Positions 20,787 to 28,330 of a stretch of 30,181 nt of DNA are shown piece after piece (position 1 is the first letter of the stretch; each line of letters starts with the position of its first letter). A program made the translations under genes and the position numbers. The DNA is from Nemertoderma westbladi (taxonomy: Eukaryota; Xenacoelomorpha; Nemertodermatida; Nemertodermatidae). The notes below the pieces were generated by a model. The model had not been told where the DNA came from. It saw only the letters and a list, made by a program, of their open reading frames with translations, and did not search any database. The stretch is from assembly GCA_032718475.1 (NCBI GenBank), contig JAUCBJ010004824.1, forward strand, positions 1 through 30,181, given 5' to 3'.

Positions 20787-21448
20787 TATATAATTACCAG
20801 TACCAGATCACTTTTATTCACAAATGCAGAATAGATGGTTCTGAATGTTAAATTTATTATTCATTAATAATAGATATAGGCATATTTCAACCATGTCATT
20901 ACCACCATACCATTTTTGCTTTGCTTATGGTAAATATTCGGAACTCTTCTTTCTTGGGGAGGAATCTCCGGAGTCCCGTTTATCCATTATTTAAATGCGC
21001 AAGGGCTTCAACAACATACAGTATATATGTAGGCAAACATCAGGGATATAAGCAAGCATATAAAGATAATAGTTTACAATGCTCAATAGGACACATAATA
21101 CTGTAGGCCTAGGTAAGGAACATAAATTTATTACCGTAGGTATGTCACATAAGTAAAATACTACCGGTGAAAAAATAAGTGCAACGTAACTTTGAATACA
21201 TTTTTTAAATTTTGAAAAACTTGATGCACTTTTGATGAATACATTTGAATTTAATTAATTATTTATAATTTATTGTAAAACTTTAATTATTATTAAAATT
21301 TATACAGTATGTAGTTGATTAGGCGTACGTGGCTGTATTTTTATAATTTATCAGTTTATACAAGAATATGGCTACATGCAATGTACAGCGTGACTGTACA
21401 CTGTTTACTTTCACTTTCTGATTATAAGCCAAGGGCAAGGACGGGTGT
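20787..21448. other. AT-rich intergenic stretch
   Basis: No convincing gene, RNA or repeat was recognised between the dehydrogenase 3' end and the first small inverted-repeat element. Confidence 0.4.
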
Positions 21449-21553
21449 TTGAAAAAGGTGGACTGGACACAGAAAACATGGACAATGGACAGACCAATCA
21501 GAAACGTATTAAGCAAAGAAGTTTGTAGCGATTAGTTTGTCCACCTTTTTCAA
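21449..21553. mobile_element. Small inverted-repeat element (105 bp), copy 1
   Basis: The left end TTGAAAAAGGTGGAC (21449-21463) is exactly the reverse complement of GTCCACCTTTTTCAA at the right end (21539-21553). The inside shares GACCAATCAG, AAACGTATTAA and GATTAG blocks, in order, with copy 2 just downstream. It has no coding capacity. It is a MITE-like non-autonomous DNA element or a derivative of one. Confidence 0.7.
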
Positions 21554-21591
21554 GTTTTCGCTTTCTTAGTTACATAATTGGGAATAAGATG

Positions 21592-21748
21592 TGTGAAAAA
21601 GGTGGACTGGACACAGGCACATAAAATATAGATAATAGTTTGACCAATCAGTTCTGATAGTATATGAAATAGTATTGCTTTAATACGTTTCTAAACGTAT
21701 TAAAGCAATGATATTTCGTAGTGATTAGTGGACTGTCCACATTTTCAG
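21592..21748. mobile_element. Small inverted-repeat element (157 bp), copy 2, with a perfect hairpin
   Basis: The left end TGAAAAAGGTGGACTGGACA is an imperfect inverted match of the right end, which reads TGGACTGTCCACATTTTCA. Inside, 21674-21709 is a perfect hairpin of 17 base pairs with a 2-base loop (arm ATTGCTTTAATACGTTT). Copy 1 has only the second arm of this hairpin, as AAACGTATTAA. The two copies are in direct orientation about 40 bp apart. Confidence 0.7.
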
Positions 21749-21807
21749 GTTTCAATTATCATATATAATCGGCAGTAAGAATGCTGCCGGTGTCCTAGGC
21801 GTATCAA

Positions 21808-21830
21808 CCCCCCCCCCCCCCCACCCCCCC
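21808..21830 (+). repeat. C homopolymer (15 C, A, 7 C)
   Basis: This is a run of 15 C, one A and 7 more C, about 60 bp after the second small inverted-repeat element. Confidence 0.9.
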
Positions 21831-22048
21831 TCCACCTCCGCGCGGAATGCCCCCCTATAGATGACTACCTGCACAGTATAATAATAGTAGGTCTAGCGTA
21901 CCGAACAGCACTTTATAACTTGGATTCATTGGTTTAATTGTGTGGTTGGGGTTAGTTGGTCAGGCCTAACGCCTAATTAAAACTGGCATTAGTAACCCTA
22001 ACCTTAAAGTCATGATGCTCTAATCTTAGAATTTTTGAAGAATTTAGC

Positions 22049-22141
22049 CGCCACAACTCCCTATCACCCTAGACTTTCGCGAAATTATCCGCAACTTCAA
22101 GGACAGTGTCATTTAAGAGGCGTCTCAAGAAAGTCATGGTC
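22049..22141 (-). mobile_element. LINE-A 3'-region fragment
   Basis: The words GCCGCCACAACTCCCTATCACC, shown here in part, AAGGACAGTGTC and CGTCTCAAGAAAGTCATGG match LINE-A positions of about 6451-6549 with several substitutions. It is a diverged scrap in the same orientation as LINE-A, lacking the 3' tail. Confidence 0.75.
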
Positions 22142-22369
22142 TTCAATTATTCAACTAAATACTGCAGTACTGTAATAATATATAATAAATAATAATGTCT
22201 AATAAATTTGTGTATGTATGAAACTAATTTCGTCAGGTCAGGTCCCCAGAACCTGCTACCACTATGGCAGTAATGTGGTACTACCTGTAGCTGTCAGCCC
22301 AGTAGGGCAGGCCCGATAAGCATAGCCTATTCATTATTTAGTTGATCAAGAGTGGGTTGGTTTAGCCCC

Positions 22370-22600
22370 GTCAACTAAATAAGTCATTGAGGGCTATAGC
22401 GCCTAGGGCACCATTGAAGGCAAAGGCTTGATACGCATCTGCATTAGAGATGATACACGCCCCGCCCTGTCTATACTGGATGCTCCTCTACCAGTGTTAG
22501 GTAACCTAACCCAGGAGGCACCCCAAGGCACCCTAACCCAGGAGTTCAGGGTGTAACAAAAGGACCCCTACAGTCGGCAGCAGGGCTGTAGGCCATGGAT
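22370..22600 (+). mobile_element. LINE-B 5' leader, solitary copy
   Basis: The plus strand matches the reverse complement of 19713 down to about 19500: AACTAAATAAGTCATTG, then GCCTAGGG and an ACCATTGAAG block. GTCTATACTGGATGCT, CTCTACCAGTGT and GTAACAAAAGGACCC-like words follow, and finally GGCCATGGATAGG. It has no endonuclease coding sequence after it. It is an isolated LINE leader, inverted relative to LINE-B. Confidence 0.75.
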
Positions 22601-22799
22601 AGGGCTTATTGAACAGTATTAGTACCTGGCGGCATAGGCCTGAATATATGATACAATACTGCACTGCAGTACTGCCTGACTGCTACTGCAATAGCAATAC
22701 CACATACAGACATACATCTGTCTGTACATACAGCCAGCCAGCCCTGCCTGCCTGCAGCCTGCTACGCTACATCCAGGTTGGAATTTATGTAGAGTTTGC

Positions 22800-22885
22800 T
22801 CAACATGTGTGGCGCGGATTAAGGATCCTGGCGCGTAGTGACAGGGGCGTGGCGTGTGGCGCGGATTGAGGATCCTGGCGGTCCT
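22800..22885 (+). repeat. Direct repeat of a GTGGCGCGGATT word
   Basis: The word GTGGCGCGGATT, followed by AAGGATCCTGGCG or GAGGATCCTGGCG, occurs twice about 46 bp apart in a locally GC-rich patch. No function is evident. Confidence 0.6.
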
Positions 22886-23008
22886 GGCACCTGGCGCGAA
22901 TAGGGCTGTAGGGTGTAGGATGTAGCGTAGCAGTGCACTGGCAACACATCCCACTCTACAGCTATATTTGAAATTATTCCATAGGTTTAAAAAGATTGAA
23001 AAATGTCC

Positions 23009-23447
23009 GCTCGCTTCGCTCGCGATTATACCGTAAACCTACTCTTAGCTTAGCACTGTCTGGCTGTGGACAAATGGAAACGGACAGATTGAGCATGACC
23101 ATTAAAAACATGACTTGTTTCAAAAGTTTTTCAATTGTCAGATTCTTCAAACCAATAAAACCATGACAGCCTGCCTGCCTGCATGATTCAGCAGAATTTC
23201 CGTGCTCGCAATTTAATGACATCTGCATTTGAAAACAGTCGGTTTGCCTACTTTAAAAGCTGAAATGTTAAAATTTTCGTGCTCGCTACGCTCGCAATTG
23301 ATCACATCTACATTTAAAAACAGTCAGTTGTCGTTGACCTACTACTACTACTACTACAACTACAGCTGTACAGCACTATCTGACTATTACTGTCAGACTG
23401 TATTTATGTTAACATAATTGGAAAATTTCCTTGCTCGCTACGCTCGC
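23009..23447. repeat. Dispersed GCTCGCTACGCTCGC repeats
   Basis: The 15-bp word GCTCGCTACGCTCGC or its variant occurs at 23009-23023 (with TTC in place of TAC), 23281-23295 and 23433-23447. A longer copy near 23280-23345 shares its flank (CACATCTACATTTAAAAACAG-like sequence) with a related segment near 23205-23245. The arrays lie 0.5-1 kb upstream of MRPL50. No coding role is seen. Confidence 0.65.
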
Positions 23448-23977
23448 ATGTTAATGATAAAATACTGTAGGGCTACAGCATTATAAACTGATAAATTATT
23501 ACAATTAAGCAATTACTGCAAAATTTCATAATCAATTGTTGGCTTGGCGCGCATTAGATATCATGGCTGGCGCGATTTTCGTTTAACCAGGACGCATGTG
23601 GCGCGCTTTTTGTCAGTATTCCATATAGCTGTATGTATAGGCGCTACATCAGTACATTGCAGCATTGCTACCGTTTGGTCATTGGCAGATTGGTCAGTTG
23701 GTGTTACCTTACCACTTAGGCATACCGTGCACCGTGTACGGTACCGGGTCACCGGTAAATTTTATTTATTATTATTACAGACTACAGTTGACAGTCTGAC
23801 AGTATTAGGCCTAATACTGTCAGACTGTAATACAGTAATAAATAAAAATATATACTGATATAATAATAATATAGGCCTACCGGCTGACCGGTATATATTA
23901 GGGGTATAATAAAAATTAATATTTATTTTTAAGTGTAGTTTAAATACCGGTATACTGGTTGGTATACCTACATAATT
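23448..23977 (+). promoter_or_regulatory. Upstream region of MRPL50
   Basis: This region should contain the MRPL50 promoter. Short inverted repeats are visible, such as the CAGTCTGACAGTATTAGGCC arm meeting its complement around 23787-23829. Several ACCGGT words are also present near 23748-23950. No TATA box or known transcription factor site can be assigned with confidence. Confidence 0.3.
23787..23829. repeat. Inverted repeat centred on TAGGCCTA
   Basis: A TACAGTCTGACAGTATTAGG-type arm and its complement meet at GGCCTAATACTGTCAGACTG, forming a near-perfect palindrome of about 40 bp. It could extrude as a cruciform or be the remnant of a small inverted-repeat element upstream of MRPL50. Confidence 0.65.
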
Positions 23978-24730
23978 ATGAGCTTGCTGTTACCAAAATG
24001 TATTTGTCGTCCTACAATCGTGAAATCGAGAGGACCACTTGCTACAGGTACGTTTTTGCAACTTCTTACCGCTAGGCCTAAGTCTAACGTCTTGCACTTA
24101 GACCTGTTAGAACCGCAACGTATACCGGAACCGGTATGTGCTACGCGTTTAGTTGCCCCGTCACACGTGTCGGCCCGTTTCTACGCCGCCAGTAGAATCG
24201 GAAGACTCTTCGGTTTCTCCAAAGATGAGGAACCTGTTGTCATAGAGAAGGAGAGCAGCGATGTAAAAGCGGTGGATAAATACTTGAGTTACTCAAAGAA
24301 ACCCAAACCTTCCCGATATACACCACCAAACAATTATGAGGAAACTATCCGACAGATAGTCTGGGAAAATATTCCCGACTCGAAAGATCGGGATTTACGA
24401 TCAGTTTCATTCGATGACCTTCTTACTAAATTTACTATTCTAAACTCTTGTGCCTCCGCCTTCAATCGCTGCGTCTCGAACGCTGAGTTAAGCGATATAC
24501 TTTGCGCGAAGGACCTGATAGAGTTTTATGGACGACCTCACGGACAGGTTAACTTCCTCGAGGAATTAAACTCGAACTCGGAACGCCCACGGAACCTCCA
24601 CGTCGGGACGACCGAACCGCCGCAGCCACGGTGCGCCGCCGATGTCCCGGAACATCTCCCCTTCCAGAAACTTTTACAGGAGGACCGCGATTTCTACAAC
24701 AATAAAGTCGGAAAGAAGTTATACAGATAA
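23978..24730 (+). CDS. MRPL50: Mitochondrial ribosomal protein L50 (mL50)
   Basis: The frame of 250 aa contains the mL50 core at about residues 113-208. It has a RYTPPNNYEETI entry block, then DLRSVSFDDLLTKFTILN, and then LCAKDLIEFYGRPHG and FLEELNS. These align in order and spacing with the vertebrate protein as I recall it (RxYTPP, DISLED, KFxLL, VRDVLDFY). mL50 is a component of the large subunit of the mitochondrial ribosome. Residues 1-75 are rich in Arg, Ser and hydrophobics and nearly free of acids in the first 40, as expected for a matrix-targeting sequence. The tail beyond about 208 is roughly 40 residues longer than in vertebrates. The ATG at 23978 is the first in frame. A possible donor (ACAG|GTACGT near 24048) means that an upstream coding intron cannot be ruled out. 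Confidence 0.85.
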   Translation: MSLLLPKCICRPTIVKSRGPLATGTFLQLLTARPKSNVLHLDLLEPQRIPEPVCATRLVAPSHVSARFYAASRIGRLFGFSKDEEPVVIEKESSDVKAVDKYLSYSKKPKPSRYTPPNNYEETIRQIVWENIPDSKDRDLRSVSFDDLLTKFTILNSCASAFNRCVSNAELSDILCAKDLIEFYGRPHGQVNFLEELNSNSERPRNLHVGTTEPPQPRCAADVPEHLPFQKLLQEDRDFYNNKVGKKLYR

Positions 24731-25300
24731 TAAGATAATCCTGGATGTATTGTCTGATTGTATATCGGACAAACCTCACCTACCCTGTTTGGTTAAAATT
24801 ACATATTATTTAGTCCAATTATCGTGTTGGTATTATTGTATCATGTACGGCGTACGTTTACAATTAAATATAATAAGTACGGATATTGTGGCGGTGGCAT
24901 TATATATTTGCCATTCTCAGTACTGCAGTGTCATTATTCCAGTATTATTACTCAATGAGAATCTGCCACACCACAGTTTATGTCTGTCGTTCTTCAAAGT
25001 TATTTTAATTTTAAATTACATGTGTTTAAACGATAAAACTGCACTCCTCAAGCCTTGAGTCTAAGGCCATAGCAAACAATAGGGTGGGTTCGCGGAAAAA
25101 TTGTTGGGCTAGAAACAATCGAATAAAGTGTAACAAGGTGTCCTGAATCGAGTGGCGGGGTGTGTTTTTTGTAGAAACACGAGGAAACGGTCTAAACGGC
25201 GGGTATAAGTAAGCCCGGGAAGCTAATTTTGAAAATCGGCTGTGGTTGGCTGTTGGGTGGCTGTGTTACATATTTGACGTCACTACGCAGTGCTATGATA
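24731..25300 (+). other. MRPL50 3' flank
   Basis: The sequence after the MRPL50 stop has only short open frames and no recognised gene. It probably includes the 3' untranslated region up to about 25140 and then a short spacer before the TA-flanked element. Confidence 0.4.
25122..25127 (+). terminator. Candidate polyadenylation signal of MRPL50
   Basis: AATAAA lies 392 bp after the stop codon. It is followed within 50 bp by GT/T-rich sequence (GTGTAACAAGGTGT and GTGTGTTTTTTGT), the usual downstream context for cleavage. Confidence 0.5.
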
Positions 25301-25419
25301 ATTTCTTATATTGGTTTCTATGGCGGGTGATTTTAGATCCATTCAAACACATTTAGTCTCAATCATTTCACTCTAACTTATATAAATTGAAAGCGGAGAG
25401 TGTTGCGCGCAGGGCTATC

Positions 25420-25565
25420 AAAAATTAATTGGGCAAACAATTAATTGACGTTTTATTGACCCAATTAATTGATTGGTGATTTCAAAATAATTGGATAATT
25501 GATTGGGATGGGCGCAATTAATTGGATAATTGATTTCTCTGGAAGCAATTATCCATTTAATTGCG
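25420..25565. repeat. AATTAATTGG-type short repeats
   Basis: AATTAATTG and CAATTAATTG words, with their complements, recur about seven times in 140 bp. They form many overlapping short palindromes inside the left part of the TA-flanked element. Confidence 0.7.
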
Positions 25566-25877
25566 TCCATCGCCCAATAGGGCTCCCACCACTGCGTTAT
25601 TTTAACGCATTGCGCTATTTCCAAAATTTTGCGTTATTCGATTATGGTTCGAGAATTATTAGAGATATTATATCATTCCTAAGATATACATGAAAAACAA
25701 CGTTTTAGCCATTTTATTAATATCTTTACCTTGGGTGCCTTTGTGATGAAATTGCCGTATACAATTGAAAAAATGCTTGTGTATTTTAAATCTCCATTAA
25801 ATTTGGCACAGGATACGATCATTAAAATTTGACAATTTTCAAAATACGGAGTTCTGTTTAAATACTGGTTCTTAGTT

Positions 25878-26912
25878 ACTGCGGATTGTGCACCGGCGAA
25901 CAACCATGTGCTGTTCCATGACTGCGGCAGAATTTGAGGCTTGGCGTTTAGTTAGTGCGGATTGTGCACCGGTGAACATTCCTGTGCAGTTCCTCAACTG
26001 CGGATTGTGCGCCGGTGCTCAACAAATTACTTTTTGTTAATTACATTTTGTGGGAATGCCTTTGGGCACCGGTGCTCAAATTCACTATCATTGTATTTAT
26101 AAAACAATGGAGAACCACCATGGAAAAAACTGCATCTCAATAGCTCCGTCCAGTCCAGAGATAGTGGTTTGAATTTCATCAAAATTTTATATATTTTTTG
26201 TGATTTTACTCTTACAGGGTTAACAATTTTCAAAACTGTACCAATAATTATCCCATCACATTAGTAAATTACTTTTGGCCACTTTCGAAATTTCACGGGG
26301 TAACCCCATAGTAGATAATGTGTGCAGTTTAACGACCCCCCCCCCCCCCCCCCCCCACCATCAATTATTTTGGTTTTAAAAACATTTATATAAAGTAAAA
26401 TAATATAAAATAACATTGTTATTGTTACTACAGCACATTTGCTCATGCAATATAAATTAACACATGAAAAGCATGTTATGAAAGCATGAAATACATGTTA
26501 TTGCTTAACTAACAATGAACTAAATCAAATAGGCCTAATAGCTAATGCTACAGTAGAGCATTTTAAAAATCCCGCCATATTTATATAATTGGAAATATTG
26601 AGCACCGGCGCTCAATCCGCACTGGCACTTGTGTAGTGCGGATTGTGCACCGGTGCACAAACCCAAAAAAATATATATATGAGTCATACAAAGGTCACAG
26701 ATACCGAATATGACAACAGCTGATGTATTTGAGCACCGGTGCTCAACTTATAGCCTCCGCACTAAAGGCTGGCCACGCCAAAATAGCTCCGCACTACAGG
26801 GTTGTACAGGTTATGTTCACCGGTGCACAATCCGCAGTAAGAAGTTGACAGAGAGTAAAACCTGTCGCAGTAAAGTTAAAACACGAATTGTGCACCGGTG
26901 CTCAATCCGCAG
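25878..26912. repeat. Cluster of nine palindromic ACCGGT-centred sites
   Basis: Nine copies of a palindromic core close to TGTGCACCGGTGCACA lie at about 25878, 25954, 25997, 26061, 26598, 26635, 26729, 26814 and 26887. Seven carry a GCGGATT or AATCCGC extension on one side: four of them (the first three, and the one at 26635) have it on the left, and three (26598, 26814 and 26887) have it on the right. The core of the two without it is still conserved. Four sites lie in the left group and five in the right, separated by 0.5 kb, and all are inside the TA-flanked element. Repeated palindromes with conserved cores are typical of protein-binding arrays, for example subterminal transposase sites. 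Binding is inferred and no protein is identified. Confidence 0.8.
26336..26356 (+). repeat. C homopolymer (21)
   Basis: This is an uninterrupted run of 21 C between the two groups of palindromic sites in the TA-flanked element. Confidence 0.9.
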
Positions 26913-27326
26913 CTAACGTGTTAATAGCATTTAATTGTTGATATAAGCCACGTGTGAAATGATTGAGATTAAATGTGAATTTTAATGGATCTAAAATCAC
27001 CCTCCATAGAAACCAATATAAGAAATTAAAAGTTAAATTACTTTATTTCACACTTTTCAAATATTATTGTTTATTTTTATTCTAGGATAACCTTATAAAT
27101 CTATTTCTTCTCTATTACTGCTATTATTAACAGTTTGTTTTCTATAAATCTTTTTTAAATTATAATCAATTGATTATATACTTTAATTATATTTTTATTC
27201 TGTTTCCTTACAAGTGAAGCCATTTATGACTACTGTACTTCTGAAGTTTATGACTGTTTAATTTATCAATTTAAGAAACAAGTCACTGTCGGAAAACATT
27301 GCCAATGATGGCTATATATATATGTA

Positions 27327-27899
27327 TTAGAGTTGAAACAGAGACTTGTCATTGATCTCTGTTCTCTGGATTCCCCGGGCAGTTTTTTGGTCTCCGGATA
27401 GGTTTCTGGTTCCGGGGTATTGAAAACAGACATTTTATCCAGAGATCAGTGATTTTTCAAATTAAGACTTGCACGAGACTTGCAATAGGGTCGAATAGAG
27501 TACTGAACCTGTGCCCTAACTATATTCGTAAATGACCAAGTTTATAGAGTCCATTAAAAGGTATATGATTTTAACAGTTGTGAATTCAGTGCCTTTTTTA
27601 TTTAACAAAGTCCCTATGTAGCAAAACAAATTAATGTAACTTTTAACATTAACCCAAACTGTACTTGAGCTTATTTTTTTCATTAGGTAAGGGTTGAATC
27701 GGTTGGATTTACTGTAATTCAACCATAAATAGTTCTCAGTTCATACGTACCTGATTTTTGCTATAACCAAATTATAAGTACAAAAATAAGCAAAGTCTCT
27801 GATCTCTGGCTCTGGTCTCCGGTATTTTCCAAAATAATTATCTGGTTAGGTCTCTGGTTCACCGGGATTAAGAACAATGGATCTCTGTTTCAACTCTAA
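27327..27899. mobile_element. 573-bp MITE with TA target-site duplication
   Basis: The element starts with TTAGAGTTGAAACAGAGA (27327-27344) and ends with its exact reverse complement, TCTCTGTTTCAACTCTAA (27882-27899). TA flanks both ends (27325-27326 and 27900-27901). The subterminal parts are also related in inverted orientation, with repeated TCTCTG, GGTCTCCGG and TCCCCGG/CCGGGA words. No open frame of note lies inside. It is a typical non-autonomous DNA transposon of a TA-targeting superfamily. Confidence 0.8.
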
Positions 27900-27901
27900 T
27901 A

Positions 27902-28330
27902 TGTATATATACCGAAATGGCTATACCGAAATTTCATTTTTGTACTTTTTGCCACAGAAAAAGGCCAAGGTTAATTATTCAACGGGTGGTACATATTGAA
28001 TGATTTCTTACTTAATTTCACGTTAATAATATTAACCTACGTTTAATCATTACGATACCGGTAGACATCATTCTATATAAGTACAATACCACCTCTACAT
28101 CTACAACCCCCCCCCCCCCCCCCCCCCCCCCCCATATGGTGTTCTCATTAGGCAATGCTGTCTGGAATCTGATATTTAGTTATAAACTGAAAGTAACAGG
28201 TTTAGGCCATTTCTTACTCACCTACGCTCGGCCTTCATTCTGCTGTTGTAAATAAAAATAATATAATCCTATTGAATCGTGGTCAATACATTTTGTTTTT
28301 GTGTTCAACGATAATTAGTAACCTAATACC
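27902..28330 (+). promoter_or_regulatory. Upstream region of TRMT13
   Basis: This spacer of about 430 bp should contain the TRMT13 promoter. A TATATAAG word lies at 28074-28081, followed by the long C run. The TATA-like word is about 250 bp before the start codon and could be coincidental in AT-rich DNA. Confidence 0.3.
28107..28133 (+). repeat. C homopolymer (27)
   Basis: This is the longest homopolymer of the window, an uninterrupted run of 27 C about 200 bp upstream of the TRMT13 start codon, where it may lie in the promoter or 5' leader. Confidence 0.9.

Larger units (their letters stand above)
25301..27026. mobile_element. TA-flanked non-autonomous DNA element with long inverted ends
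   Basis: About 70-85 bp at the left end (25301 to about 25385) are the reverse complement of the right end (about 26940 to 27026), with few differences. The shared blocks are ATTTCTTATATTGGTTTCTATG, shown here in part, GGTGATTTTAGATCCATT and CTCAATCATTTCAC. Each end is flanked by TA (25299-25300 and 27027-27028), which fits a TA target-site duplication as made by Tc1/mariner-group transposases. The interior of 1.55 kb has no transposase. It has AATTAATTGG-type repeats (about 25420-25560), a C homopolymer and nine palindromic sites. It is best described as a large MITE. The superfamily is inferred from the TA flanks only. Confidence 0.7.

Noticed and set aside
22609-22954. Overlapping 86-aa and 111-aa frames on opposite strands.
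   Set aside because: They cover short repeated words (CAGCCAGCC, CTGCCTGCC, GGCGCGGATT) and show no family resemblance.
25878-26912. The palindromic sites as a CRISPR array or integron-like recombination sites.
   Set aside because: The repeats are in mixed orientation with spacing from about 40 to 540 bp, no cas or integrase gene is present, and the genome is eukaryotic.
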